A stretch of DNA of 64,000 nucleotides. Origin: Verrucomicrobiota bacterium. Its GTDB lineage: Bacteria; Verrucomicrobiota; Verrucomicrobiia; Opitutales; Opitutaceae. Each line of letters opens with the position of its first letter. Within the stretch, counting starts at the first letter, position 1. Positions 1 to 9,134 of this stretch are shown piece after piece. Position numbers and translations under genes: made by a program. The notes under the pieces are model-generated. The model did not search any database and was not told the DNA's origin. It was given only the letters and a program-made list of their open reading frames with translations. The stretch covers positions 62,001-126,000 of the forward strand of contig JAEZDN010000165.1 in assembly GCA_023433275.1 (NCBI GenBank), written 5' to 3'.

Positions 1-941
1 TGGCCTCGATGCCGGAGTTCAAGATTGTCTACGACAACATCCGCAAGATGCCGGCGAAACAGCGCCAGCAGTGGATCTGGGACAAGATCATCTACGCCAA
101 CCCGACCAAGCCGACGGACACGCTCGAGCAGCTCAACAAGTACAAGCCGCTCGTCACCTTCGACAACCTCGAGGAAATTCATAAGATCAAGAAGCACGCC
201 CCCGACGCCGGGCTGTGCCTGCGTCTCAAGGTGCCCAATACCGGCGCGATGGTGGAGCTTTCCTCCAAGTTCGGCGCCCTGCCGGGCGAGGCCGTCGACC
301 TCATCCTCGAAGCCGATCGGGTCGGCCTCACGGTCGAGGGCATCAGCTTCCACGTGGGCAGCCAGACGACGAACTTCGAGAACTACGTCCAGGCCCTCAA
401 CCTCACCGCCAACATTTTCCAGGAGGCGAAGGATCGCGGGTACCACAAGATGAACCTCCTCGACATCGGCGGCGGCTTCCCGGCTCCCTACGACTCATCG
501 GTGCGTCCTTTCCAGGAGCTGGCCAAGGTCATCAACACCGAGCTTGACCGCCTCTTTCCGAAGGAAATTCAGGTTCTGGCCGAGCCGGGCCGCTTCCTCG
601 CCGCGGTCACCGGGACCAGCGTTTCCTCCATCATTGGCAAGGTCGTGCGCGAGGGAAAGACGAGCTATTACATCAACGATGGGGTGTACCACACCTACTC
701 GGGCGTGATCTTCGATCACTGCAAGTATCCGGTCCTCTCCTTCAAGAAGGGGCCGACGAGCCTGTGCTCCGTCTTCGGCCCCACCTGCGATGCCCTCGAC
801 GTCGTTTCGATGGCGGAAAATTTGCCGGACCTCGAGCGGGGCGACCTGGTCTATAGCGTGAACATCGGCGCCTACAGCCATGCTTCCGCGACCTACTTCA
901 ACGGCTTCCCGCCCGCGAAGGTCGTGCACGAGAACCTCTGA
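1..941 (+). CDS. PLP-dependent ornithine/lysine-type decarboxylase, 5' partial
   Basis: This is the 3' part of a fold-type III PLP decarboxylase. Ornithine decarboxylase, which makes putrescine, is the likeliest activity; lysine as substrate is not excluded. The window cuts off the N-terminus with the PLP-lysine segment: the codons before the first in-frame Met (position 9) read Ala-Ser and stay open to the edge. Counting from that Met, HVGSQ (115-119), DIGGGF (152-157), EPGRF (192-196), the catalytic Cys of GPTCDALD (Cys260) and the PLP-contacting Tyr of GAYSHA (Tyr289) are visible. It ends 11 bp before argB, so ornithine use and synthesis may share a transcript. Confidence 0.85.
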   Translation, partial: ASMPEFKIVYDNIRKMPAKQRQQWIWDKIIYANPTKPTDTLEQLNKYKPLVTFDNLEEIHKIKKHAPDAGLCLRLKVPNTGAMVELSSKFGALPGEAVDLILEADRVGLTVEGISFHVGSQTTNFENYVQALNLTANIFQEAKDRGYHKMNLLDIGGGFPAPYDSSVRPFQELAKVINTELDRLFPKEIQVLAEPGRFLAAVTGTSVSSIIGKVVREGKTSYYINDGVYHTYSGVIFDHCKYPVLSFKKGPTSLCSVFGPTCDALDVVSMAENLPDLERGDLVYSVNIGAYSHASATYFNGFPPAKVVHENL

Positions 942-952
942 ATTACTCCGTC

Positions 953-1834
953 ATGGACATCTCCGCGTTGATCGCGAAGGCCCGGATCCTGCACGAGGCC
1001 CTGCCTTATATCCAGGACTTCCGCGGATCCACGTTTGTCGTCAAATACGGCGGCAGTTTCATGGACGATCCGGACCCGACGGCGCGGCGGCGTGTCGCCA
1101 CCGACATCGCCTTCCTCGCGGCCGTGGGCATCAACGTCGTCGTCGTGCACGGCGGCGGCAAGGCCATCAACCGCGCCATGGAAGGCTCGGGCTTGAAGGC
1201 GAATTTCATCAATGGCCTACGTGTCACCGACGAGGCGACCGTCGCCATCGTCAAGAAGACGCTCGACGAGGTCGTGAACAAGGACGTGTGCGACATTCTT
1301 GCGTCCGTGCGCGCGAATCCCAAGGGCATGCCGGGCGACACCGTCATCGTGTGCGAGAAACTCACGGTCGATGACGACGGCAAGCCGATCGACCTCGGTT
1401 TCGTCGGCGATGTCACCGAGGTGAAGGTGAAGATGATCAAAAAGGAGATTGCGGACGGCTTCATGCCGGTGATTTCCCCGGTCGCCGAAGGCCTCGACGG
1501 CAAACCCTATAACGTGAACGCCGACGTCGCCGCCGGCCGCGTCGCCAGTGCGCTGCGCGCCCGCCGGCTTGTCTACATGAGCGACGTGCCCGGCCTCCTC
1601 GAGGATTTCAAGAATCCCGACACCCTCATCTCGACGGTCAAGGTGGCCGATGTCGAAGGCCTCAAGAAGCGCGGCATCATCGACAAGGGCATGCGCCCGA
1701 AGGTCCAGAGCGCGGTCCGCGCCCTCGAGGAAGGCGTGCAGCGCGTCCATTTCATCGACGGCCGGATGCCGCACAGCCTGCTGCTGGAAATCTTTACCGA
1801 CAAAGGTGTGGGGACGGAAATTGTGCACGGCTGA
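953..1834 (+). CDS. argB: acetylglutamate kinase
   Basis: ArgB phosphorylates N-acetylglutamate with ATP, the second step of arginine synthesis in the cytoplasm. The 293-residue protein has the family motifs KYGGS (31-35), HGGGK (66-70), NGLRVTD (87-93) and a C-terminal SDVPGL nucleotide-site segment. An N-terminal helix precedes the first beta strand. In this family that extra helix is typical of hexameric, arginine-inhibited enzymes, so feedback control is inferred. The gene starts 11 bp after the decarboxylase and heads an argB-argD-argF series on the same strand. No argJ or argC is in the window. Confidence 0.96.
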   Translation: MDISALIAKARILHEALPYIQDFRGSTFVVKYGGSFMDDPDPTARRRVATDIAFLAAVGINVVVVHGGGKAINRAMEGSGLKANFINGLRVTDEATVAIVKKTLDEVVNKDVCDILASVRANPKGMPGDTVIVCEKLTVDDDGKPIDLGFVGDVTEVKVKMIKKEIADGFMPVISPVAEGLDGKPYNVNADVAAGRVASALRARRLVYMSDVPGLLEDFKNPDTLISTVKVADVEGLKKRGIIDKGMRPKVQSAVRALEEGVQRVHFIDGRMPHSLLLEIFTDKGVGTEIVHG

Positions 1835-1904
1835 GCCGTCGGTGGACGCATTGCGGGCGTGCAATTGCCTGGGGTTTTCGTAGGGTCGGCCTTTCATATT
1901 TTAC

Positions 1905-3122
1905 ATGTCGCTTCCTTCCATCGTCCGCACGAACACCGCCGAGCTTTATGATAGCTATGTCATGAAGAACTACGCGCGTGCCCCGTTGACGCTGGTGCGG
2001 GGCCAGGGTGTTTCGGTTTGGGACGACACCGGCCGCGAGTATCTCGATTTCACTTCCGGCGTCGCCGTGGCCGCGCTGGGGCATTGCCACCCGACTTGGG
2101 TCGAGGCGATCCGTCGCCAGGCGGGCGAGCTGATCCATGTCAGCAATCTTTTCCGCCATCCCAACCAGGGCGAACTGGCGCGCCGCCTCGTGCAGCACGC
2201 CGGCCCCGGCCGGGTGTTCTTCTGCAACAGTGGCGCCGAGGCCAATGAGGGCCTGATCAAGCTCGCGCGCTTGCACGGCGTGCGGAAGACCGGCGAGGAA
2301 GGGAAGTGCTACAAGATCATCTGCGCGAAGAACGCCTTTCACGGCCGCACCTTCGGCGGCATGAGCGCCACGCCCCAGGAGAAGATTCAGAAGGGATTTC
2401 GGCCGCTCGTGCCGGGCTTCGCGTTCGGCGAGATCAACAACCTGCAAAGCTTCGCTGACTTGGTGGATGCCGAAACCGCGGCGATTTTCGTCGAGACAGT
2501 CCAGGGCGAGGGTGGCGTTACGCCCTGCACCGACGAGTTTCTCTGGGGTCTGCGCCAACTTTGCGACCAGCACAACTTGCTGCTCATGCTCGACGAAGTT
2601 CAGTGCGGGCTCGGCCGCACCGGCACGTTCTATGCCTTCCAGGCCTCCGGCATCCGCGCGGATGCGGTCGGCATGGCCAAGGGGATTGCAGGCGGTTATC
2701 CGATGGGCGCGATCTGGGCGGCCGAGAAACATGCCGAACTCTTCACCCCCGGCACCCATGGTTCGACCTTTGGCGGCACGCCGCTCGCGTGTGCGGCCGC
2801 CTTGGCCGTGCTGGATGTCATGGAGCGCGACAATCTCCTGGAAAGAGTCCGCACTCTGGGCGCGGCTTGGAAAGTTTCGCTCGAAAAACTCGTGCCGGAA
2901 TTCCCCCGCCACCTGAAGGCGGTCACGGGCCGCGGGTTCATGATCGGCCTGGCCATGCAGGCCGATCCCGCACCTTACTCGGCGGCTTTTCGCGAGGCGG
3001 GCCTGCTGGTGCCGACCGCGGGCGGCAACACCGTTCGCCTGCTCCCGCCGCTGATCGCAACCAAGGCGGATCTCGACCGGGCCACCGCCATCATCCATGC
3101 GGTTCTCGCCGCGCAACCCTGA
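1905..3122 (+). CDS. argD: acetylornithine aminotransferase
   Basis: ArgD is a class III PLP aminotransferase that converts N-acetylglutamate semialdehyde to N-acetylornithine. The 405 residues are normal for the family. Visible motifs are NSGAEANE (108-115), FHGRTFG (145-151), LDEVQCGLGRTG (229-240), the Schiff-base Lys259 in MAKG and STFGGTPLAC. The ATG at 1905 gives the usual N-terminus. The gene lies 70 bp after argB and 10 bp before argF, which fits one operon. Some ArgD enzymes also act on succinyl-diaminopimelate; the sequence alone does not settle that. Confidence 0.95.
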   Translation: MSLPSIVRTNTAELYDSYVMKNYARAPLTLVRGQGVSVWDDTGREYLDFTSGVAVAALGHCHPTWVEAIRRQAGELIHVSNLFRHPNQGELARRLVQHAGPGRVFFCNSGAEANEGLIKLARLHGVRKTGEEGKCYKIICAKNAFHGRTFGGMSATPQEKIQKGFRPLVPGFAFGEINNLQSFADLVDAETAAIFVETVQGEGGVTPCTDEFLWGLRQLCDQHNLLLMLDEVQCGLGRTGTFYAFQASGIRADAVGMAKGIAGGYPMGAIWAAEKHAELFTPGTHGSTFGGTPLACAAALAVLDVMERDNLLERVRTLGAAWKVSLEKLVPEFPRHLKAVTGRGFMIGLAMQADPAPYSAAFREAGLLVPTAGGNTVRLLPPLIATKADLDRATAIIHAVLAAQP

Positions 3123-3132
3123 GGTCCTGATC

Positions 3133-4233
3133 ATGCGACATTTTCTCAAGGAAACCGATTTCTCCCGCGCCGAGGCGGCGGAGATTTTTTTGGCGGCACG
3201 GCAGCTGAAGAAGAAACGCGGCTCGCACCCGCAGCCGCTCCGGGGCCAGACGTGGGCGATGATCTTCGCCAAATCGAGCACGCGCACGCGCGTGTCATTC
3301 GAAGTCGCGATTCACGAGCTGGGCGGCCACCCGCTTTTCCTCAATACGAACGACATCCAGATCGGGCGCGGCGAAACCATTCATGACACGGCCAAGGTCC
3401 TGTCGCGCTTTGTGCACGGGCTGATCGTGCGCACTTATGCGCACACCGACATCGAGGAATTGGCGCAGCATGGCGGTTTGTCCGTCATCAATGCGCTGAC
3501 GGATTACCTGCACCCGTGCCAGATCTACACCGACGCCTTCACGGCGGCGGAGCGCTGGGCCGGGCCGAAGGGCGATTTGCTCGCCTCGCTCAAGGGGCGC
3601 AAGATCGCCTTCCTCGGTGACACCCGGTTCAACATGGCGAACTCTTGGATCCTGGGGGCGAATCTTTTCGGCATGAAGATCTCGCTCGCCGGCCCGAAGG
3701 GCTACGAGCCGGGCGCCGAGATCCGCGCCGAAGTGAGAAAACTCGGTGGAGGCTTTCATTTCACGACCGATCCCTTCGAGGCGGTCGAGCATGCCGACAT
3801 TGTGTACACCGATGTGTGGACCAGCATGGGTCAGGAGAGCGAGGCCGCGGCACGGCGGAAGAAGCTCATGCCTTACCAGGTGAACGGCAAACTGTTCGCC
3901 GCCGCGAAGAAGGATGCCCTCTTCATGCATTGCCTGCCCGCGCACGAAGGAGAGGAAGTCACGCAGGAGGTGCTCGGCAATCCCCGGTCGATCATTTTCG
4001 ACGAAGCCGAGAACCGGCTGCACGTGCAGAAGGCGATTCTGGCGAAGCTGGCGACGGCGAAGCGCGGAGCCGGAAAGGGCGCGGTCAAGCCGCGCCCCTA
4101 CATCCAACTGCATGAATCTGGTGAGACGGATTCGGTGATCGGGAATGGAGGACCGCGGCTGCTCTTGGAGGGGCCTGAGGCTCCTCCAAAACGAGCTGGC
4201 GCCGCGTATCACGTGCCGGTCGCGAGCACGTAG
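3133..4233 (+). CDS. argF: ornithine carbamoyltransferase with C-terminal extension
   Basis: ArgF joins ornithine and carbamoyl phosphate to give citrulline. The start at 3133 is chosen because the family N-terminus (RHFLKETDFS) begins there; the frame is open a little further upstream. Carbamoyl-phosphate motif STRTR (49-53), HPCQ (127-130), DVWTSMGQ (227-234) and HCLPAH (266-271) are intact. The SMG loop favours ornithine over N-acetylornithine. At 366 residues it is some 50 longer than usual: residues after about 311 form a low-complexity tail whose DNA contains a near-perfect 25-nt hairpin (4165-4189). The end overlaps the convergent prepilin gene by 25 bp. Confidence 0.93.
   Translation: MRHFLKETDFSRAEAAEIFLAARQLKKKRGSHPQPLRGQTWAMIFAKSSTRTRVSFEVAIHELGGHPLFLNTNDIQIGRGETIHDTAKVLSRFVHGLIVRTYAHTDIEELAQHGGLSVINALTDYLHPCQIYTDAFTAAERWAGPKGDLLASLKGRKIAFLGDTRFNMANSWILGANLFGMKISLAGPKGYEPGAEIRAEVRKLGGGFHFTTDPFEAVEHADIVYTDVWTSMGQESEAAARRKKLMPYQVNGKLFAAAKKDALFMHCLPAHEGEEVTQEVLGNPRSIIFDEAENRLHVQKAILAKLATAKRGAGKGAVKPRPYIQLHESGETDSVIGNGGPRLLLEGPEAPPKRAGAAYHVPVAST
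4165..4189. repeat. hairpin inside the 3' end of argF
   Basis: An 11-bp stem (4165-4175 with 4179-4189, one G-U pair) closes on a 3-nt loop. It lies in the coding tail of argF, not after the stop. There is no T-run behind it, so a simple terminator is unlikely. It looks like a small palindromic element that became part of the reading frame. Confidence 0.6.
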
Positions 4234-4709
4234 ATCACACGTGTCGCAGACGTCTTCTGAAAGCGTCCGGTAGCCAGATTCCCGTCGTCGAGCTTCGCGT
4301 CCAGTTCCTGCAGCTGTTGATCCTGACTCGTGAAGCCGACAATGCAGATTCCGGCGTCCCCGGAGGAGGCGAGGGCATTGTCCCATTGCCATTGGCCACC
4401 CAGAGATGTCACGCCCTGCCAGCTGGCCGTTCGCAGCGTGTCGGCGATCGAGGTGGGCAAGGTCGGCACGACGCCCGGTCCGGCGCCCTCGGGCCAATCG
4501 CCGTTCTGCGTGTTGTAGATTTCGAAGGCCTGCACGAACACACGAAAATCATTGATCGCGCGGGCATTTCGGGACGCGCGTTGCGTGCGCTGGAATGCCG
4601 GGATCGCAAGGGCCGCCAGCAGGGCGATGATCACCACCGCCACCATTATTTCCACCAGCGTGAAGGCGCGGGAGCGGGAAATACCGGCGGGAAAAGCGGG
4701 ATGAAGCAT
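4209..4709 (-). CDS. type IV pilin-like prepilin / pseudopilin
   Basis: A 166-residue prepilin-like protein. After a short charged leader the sequence reads SRA/FTLVEIMVAV and then a hydrophobic helix of about 20 residues, the classic type III signal with Glu5. The residue before the cleavage site is Ala where Gly is usual. Processing by a prepilin peptidase and assembly into a pilus or type II pseudopilus are inferred. The start at 4709 is chosen because it gives a leader of normal length; the frame stays open upstream to 4823. It converges on argF with a 25-bp overlap. The PilC/GspF gene at 22187 may work in the same machine. Confidence 0.8.
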   Translation of the reverse strand: MLHPAFPAGISRSRAFTLVEIMVAVVIIALLAALAIPAFQRTQRASRNARAINDFRVFVQAFEIYNTQNGDWPEGAGPGVVPTLPTSIADTLRTASWQGVTSLGGQWQWDNALASSGDAGICIVGFTSQDQQLQELDAKLDDGNLATGRFQKTSATRVIYVLATGT

Positions 4710-4835
4710 GGCGGGAACGGGTCGGTTGTCCTCCCGTTTGGCTCCCAACGCAACCTGCCGCTGCCGCGTCCCCCGTAATACCCCTTTTTTTACTTTGCCG
4801 CCGCTGGTGGCACCCGCCAACACTGCCCGACCATC

Positions 4836-6062
4836 ATGAAGATTGTTCTAGCATACTCGGGCGGCCTCGACACCTCGGTCATCGTCAAATGGCTCAAGGA
4901 AACCTACGACGCGGAGATCGTCACGTTCGCCGCGGACATCGGCCAGGAGGAGGAGCTCAAGGGCCTGCCGGCGAAGGCCAGGAAGACCGGTGCCTCGAAG
5001 CATTACACGCTCGATCTCACGGAGGAGTTTGCGCGCGATTTCATCTACCCGATGATCCGCGCCAATGCGATTTATGAGGGGCAATACTACCTGGGCACCT
5101 CGATCGCCCGCCCGTTGATTGCGAAGGCGCAGGTGGAAATTGCGAAGAAGGAAAAGGCCGACACCGTCGCCCACGGCGCCACCGGCAAAGGCAACGACCA
5201 ATGTCGCTTCGAGCTCACGTACATGGCGCTCAATCCGCGCCTCACGATCCTTGCCCCGTGGAAGATCGAGAAGTTCCGCGACGAGTTCCCCGGTCGCGCC
5301 GAGATGATCGAGTACTGCCGCGCGCACAACATCCCCGTCGAGGCCTCGCTCAAGAAGCCGTACTCGATGGACCGCAATCTCCTGCACATTTCCTATGAGG
5401 CCGGCATCCTCGAGGATCCCTGGTTCGACCCGACCACCGAGGAGAACAAGGGCATGTTCAAGCTTTCCGTCTCGCCGGAAGACGCGCCGGACAAGGCCGA
5501 GTATGTCGAACTCGATTTCGAAAAGGGCGATTGCGTTGCGGTGAATGGCAAGAAGCTTTCGCCCGCCGGCGTGCTCAAGGCGCTCAACAAACTCGGCGGC
5601 AAGCATGGCATCGGCCGCGTGGACCTCGTCGAGAATCGCTTCGTCGGCATGAAGTCGCGCGGCGTTTACGAGACCCCGGGCGGCACGATCCTGATGCACG
5701 GCCATCGCCAGGTGGAATCGCTGACCATGGACCGTGAGGTCATGCACCTGCGGGACTCGCTGATTCCGAAATACGCCGAACTCGTCTACTACGGTTTCTG
5801 GTTCGCCCCTGAGCGCGAGGCCCTGCAGGCCTTGGTCGACGAGTCGCAGAAGCACGTCAGCGGCACCGTTCGTCTCAAGCTCTACAAGGGCAACATCATC
5901 ACCTGCGGCCGGAAGTCCCGGTACTCGCTCTATGACGACAAGATCGCCTCCATGGAGGGCGTGAAGTCGTGGTACAACCAGAGCGACTCCACGGGCTTCA
6001 TCCGCCTGAACGGCCTGCGCCTGCGCGCCCGTTACTTCTCGCAGGGCGGCCCGCGGACCTAA
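4836..6062 (+). CDS. argG: argininosuccinate synthase
   Basis: ArgG joins citrulline and aspartate with ATP to give argininosuccinate. The 408-residue length is normal. The ATP pyrophosphatase P-loop AYSGGLDTS lies at 6-14, followed by YLGTSIARP and the GATGKGNDQ citrulline/aspartate segment. The ATG at 4836 starts directly on the family N-terminus MKIVLAYSGG. It is transcribed in the same direction as argBDF but is separated from them by the opposing prepilin gene, so it probably has its own promoter. No argH is in the window. A palindromic repeat follows 22 bp after the stop. Confidence 0.97.
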   Translation: MKIVLAYSGGLDTSVIVKWLKETYDAEIVTFAADIGQEEELKGLPAKARKTGASKHYTLDLTEEFARDFIYPMIRANAIYEGQYYLGTSIARPLIAKAQVEIAKKEKADTVAHGATGKGNDQCRFELTYMALNPRLTILAPWKIEKFRDEFPGRAEMIEYCRAHNIPVEASLKKPYSMDRNLLHISYEAGILEDPWFDPTTEENKGMFKLSVSPEDAPDKAEYVELDFEKGDCVAVNGKKLSPAGVLKALNKLGGKHGIGRVDLVENRFVGMKSRGVYETPGGTILMHGHRQVESLTMDREVMHLRDSLIPKYAELVYYGFWFAPEREALQALVDESQKHVSGTVRLKLYKGNIITCGRKSRYSLYDDKIASMEGVKSWYNQSDSTGFIRLNGLRLRARYFSQGGPRT

Positions 6063-6084
6063 GGCACGCCGCGGTTCATCTTCC

Positions 6085-6150
6085 GTAGGGCCGAGCTCGC
6101 TCGGTCCTGAAGCACGTGCACGCATGGGACCGAGCAAGCTCGGGCCCTAC
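6085..6150. repeat. long palindromic repeat (REP-like) after argG
   Basis: The left arm (6085-6107) and right arm (6127-6150) are near-perfect inverse copies, around 23 bp, beginning GTAGGGC and ending GGTCC on the left arm, with a 19-nt loop. There is no T-run. Size and form match a REP/BIME-type element. It could also stabilise the 3' end of the argG mRNA. No second copy of this family was found in the window. Confidence 0.75.
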
Positions 6151-6268
6151 CCAAAAGTCGCCGGCAGCGCTTCCGCGGCAGTGCGCCCGGATGATTCAAG
6201 GGCATGTTTTCAACCGCAGGCCCATGCGCTTCGGCGCGCATATTTGGTCTTTCGTCGCAGGGACATGG

Positions 6269-6290
6269 ACACCGGGCGCACCCCCGGTGT
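6269..6290. repeat. short perfect inverted repeat upstream of the binding-protein operon
   Basis: ACACCGGG (6269-6276) pairs perfectly with CCCGGTGT (6283-6290) around a 6-nt loop. It sits about 55 bp before the start at 6346. It could be an operator or a leader hairpin; there is no T-run. Confidence 0.4.
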
Positions 6291-6345
6291 GGGGTGCTGA
6301 ACATTGCGCTCCATTGTCCGATAAGGTAGGTGTGGCGCCCATCTG

Positions 6346-8001
6346 ATGACCACTTCCTCGCGCATTCCCTGGTGGATGGCCTTCGCCATGACCGGCGCAG
6401 GTTTGCTCATGCTCGCGGTATTCATGGGGCCGCGGCAGGGATTGCCGGTCACGCCGCGGGAGCCGGAAGATGCCAACGTCCTGCGCGTGGCGTACGTCCA
6501 GCCACTCGTGCCTGACCCGCACCGCCGGAGCGTTCCCCTGTCGACCCAAAACCAGTTCGTTCTATGCCTGTGGGAGCCCCTGATCGAATGCGACCCGGAA
6601 ACGGGCCAGCCCCAGCCCGCGGCCGCCGAGAGCTGGCGGTGGTCCGACGATCGGAGGACGCTCACCGTCGCCCTCCGCCGTGACGGACGCTGGAGCAACG
6701 GCGAGCCGGTGAAAGCGGACGATTTTGTCCGTTCATGGCGCCGGCTGCTCCAACAAGACGCGGACCAGGCGGCGGTGCTCTTCCCGATTGAGAACGCCGA
6801 GAAAAATCGGGCCGATCGCGCGGCGGACGCCGGGGAGCTGGGTCTTAAAGTGATCGATGATTTCACCTTGGAGATCCGGCTCGGGCAGGTGAGGTCGACC
6901 TTCGTTGCGGAACTCGCGGACCCGCTTCTGGTCCCGTTGCATGCGAGCACGGACGAGGTGCTCAAGCAACGCCGCCACCTCGCGAGTCCCGAGGCGCTGG
7001 TGAGCAATGGCGCGTTCCGTCTCGAACGCGCGGGGGCGAGCGGATATCGGTTGAAGGCGAGCGAGCACTATCATGGACGCGCCTCCGTGCGCCTGTCGGG
7101 CGTTAACTACATCCGCACAGACACGATCCGCATGGCCCGCCTCCTGGTCGCGTCGGGTCGCGCGGATGTGATGACGCCGGTGCCGGCCGGCGGGCCCACG
7201 GCGCTGCCGACCGATCGCTGTGTGACGGAGGAGAGCGAGATGGCCATGGTTGTCACCACCATCGACCTGAATGTCACGCGCGGCCCCTTGCGTGATCTCC
7301 GGGTGCGCCGCGCCCTTGCCCTGGCGATGGATCGGGCGGGTTCGATCCGGGAAAATGACGTCGACCGGCTCGTACCAGCGTACGCCTGGGTGCCCGATAT
7401 GCCGGGCCGCGCGGGACTTTCCATCCTGGAGGAAAACGCGGCGGAAGCCCGAAGGCTCCTGGCCGAGGCCGGGTATCCCGGCGGGAAGGGTTTCCCGGTC
7501 CTGGTGATGCCAATGTCCGCGCGCGATGGCAGTCTCAACTATTGGCAGGCTTGGGTCGACCGCTGGCATCGCGAACTGGGGATTCGCACCTATCTCTCGT
7601 TCCAGACGGAGGCGGAGCGGAAGGAAACGCTGCGTGCTGGGAACTACGACATTTATCCCAGCGGCTTGCTCGCGACCGTCCCCGACGCGGGAGACATGCT
7701 GGGTGCCTTCGCCCTGCCGGAGATTTTCAGTGGCACGCGTTGGAACGATCCGGAAATCAAGCGCCTGATGATGGAGGCCAACCTCACCACCGGGCTCGAG
7801 CGGCTGGAGCGTTTGGAACAGATTGAGCGCCGGGCCATGGCCGCGGTGCCGACCATTCCCATGATGTTTGAGCGTCGTCGGACGTTGCTCTCCATCGAGG
7901 TCGATGGCTGGTATGCGGATCCCCTCGGGCGCCAGTCGCTGAAGCGACTGTCGCTGCGGCCGCTCGAACAGGGTGAACCCTTTGGAGGTTCCGCGCTATG
8001 A
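6346..8001 (+). CDS. membrane-anchored ABC-type oligopeptide-binding protein
   Basis: A 551-residue family 5 (OppA/DppA-type) solute-binding protein. The N-terminus has one hydrophobic segment (about 10-28) and no lipobox cysteine, so it is either anchored or secreted through this signal. Family signatures include the start of the mature fold (LRVAYVQP), AAAESWRWSDDRRTLT and the LRDLRVRRALALAMDR segment. No ABC permease or ATPase gene is nearby. Its stop overlaps the start of a LytS-type kinase (ATGA at 7998), so the two are translationally coupled. This suggests a ligand-presenting role for the kinase rather than, or besides, uptake. That role is inference. Confidence 0.88.
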   Translation: MTTSSRIPWWMAFAMTGAGLLMLAVFMGPRQGLPVTPREPEDANVLRVAYVQPLVPDPHRRSVPLSTQNQFVLCLWEPLIECDPETGQPQPAAAESWRWSDDRRTLTVALRRDGRWSNGEPVKADDFVRSWRRLLQQDADQAAVLFPIENAEKNRADRAADAGELGLKVIDDFTLEIRLGQVRSTFVAELADPLLVPLHASTDEVLKQRRHLASPEALVSNGAFRLERAGASGYRLKASEHYHGRASVRLSGVNYIRTDTIRMARLLVASGRADVMTPVPAGGPTALPTDRCVTEESEMAMVVTTIDLNVTRGPLRDLRVRRALALAMDRAGSIRENDVDRLVPAYAWVPDMPGRAGLSILEENAAEARRLLAEAGYPGGKGFPVLVMPMSARDGSLNYWQAWVDRWHRELGIRTYLSFQTEAERKETLRAGNYDIYPSGLLATVPDAGDMLGAFALPEIFSGTRWNDPEIKRLMMEANLTTGLERLERLEQIERRAMAAVPTIPMMFERRRTLLSIEVDGWYADPLGRQSLKRLSLRPLEQGEPFGGSAL

Positions 8002-9134
8002 CGGTGCGCGAACGTTTTCGCCGCGGCCTCCGTGATTGGCGCTGGTGGGCCGCGCTTTGGGGCGCAGCCACCTTGGTGCTGGTGGCTCTGTTGGTCACGG
8101 ACGCGTGGCCCTGGCTGACCGGTTCGCCGGACGCTTCCTTTCGCCTGACGCGGCTCAATGCGTGGCCCCCCTCCGTCCTGTGGTGGTTTCTCGCGCCCTT
8201 GATTTTGTGGGTACACAATCAATTGAGCCTGCTCGACCGGCACTGGCCTTGGGCGCTGGCGTTGCACTGCCTGATGGCGCTCCTGATCAACGGCGCTTTC
8301 ATTTTGATTGTCGCCACCCGGCTCTTGCTCGCCAGCCATCTGCCGTGGGAATTCCTGCCCGTGATCCTGCAGGACCTGAGGTCGGTCGGCCGCTGGGATT
8401 ATCTGCCGCTGATGATCTATGCCATGATCATCTTTGCATTGTACGCCGTGAGTTTCTACCGGCGGTGGCGGGCCGGCCAGCTGCTCACGGGCGAGCTGCG
8501 GGTGGCCAATGCCCAGTTGGAAACGCGGCTGGTGCGGGCCAGCCTCGATGCGCTTAAAATGCAGCTGCACCCGCACTTCCTGTTCAACACGCTCAATTCC
8601 ATCACGAGCCTGATTCGCACCGACCGCACGCGCGAGGCGGAGGATGTGATCGCGGGGTTGGGGGAGCTCCTGCGCCGCGCGCTGGATCATCGCCAGGACG
8701 CCATGGACACGCTGGAACACGAACTGGAATTCCTGCGGCGCTACTTCGAGATCGAGAGCATCCGTTTTCAGGACCGCCTGCAGGTCGAATACGACATCGC
8801 GCCCGAGTGCCTGCCGGCCTTCGTGCCTTGCCTCATGCTCCAGCCGCTGGCGGAAAACGCCATGAAACACGGAATCTCGCGCGATCCCTCCGCACGACTG
8901 CTCCGCATCAGCGCGCGGCGCGCTCATGGCCGGCTCGTGCTTTCCGTTTACAACGACGGCCCCGCGCTGCCGCGCGATGAGCTCCTGGGCAGCGGCGGTA
9001 TCGGCGTGCAGAACACGCGCACCCGTCTCCACATGTTGTACGGGGATGAAGCGCGTTTTGAGCTGCGTGACCAGCCGCCGCGCGGCGTCCTCGCCCGCCT
9101 GACCTTTCCCTTCAACCATCCCTCCGCCCCATGA
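7998..9134 (+). CDS. LytS/YehU-type sensor histidine kinase
   Basis: A 378-residue membrane kinase of the His_kinase (PF06580) family. Four hydrophobic segments fill roughly residues 10-155, followed by a short coiled region and the phosphoacceptor motif in QLHPHFLFNTL (His193). The ATP-binding part has the N-box AENAMKHG (near 285) and a G-box GGIGVQNTRTRL (near 333). It overlaps the binding protein upstream and the LytTR regulator downstream by 4 bp each (ATGA). It should therefore phosphorylate that regulator. With no extracytoplasmic sensor domain of its own beyond the membrane part, it may read the ligand through the binding protein. Confidence 0.93.
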   Translation: MTVRERFRRGLRDWRWWAALWGAATLVLVALLVTDAWPWLTGSPDASFRLTRLNAWPPSVLWWFLAPLILWVHNQLSLLDRHWPWALALHCLMALLINGAFILIVATRLLLASHLPWEFLPVILQDLRSVGRWDYLPLMIYAMIIFALYAVSFYRRWRAGQLLTGELRVANAQLETRLVRASLDALKMQLHPHFLFNTLNSITSLIRTDRTREAEDVIAGLGELLRRALDHRQDAMDTLEHELEFLRRYFEIESIRFQDRLQVEYDIAPECLPAFVPCLMLQPLAENAMKHGISRDPSARLLRISARRAHGRLVLSVYNDGPALPRDELLGSGGIGVQNTRTRLHMLYGDEARFELRDQPPRGVLARLTFPFNHPSAP

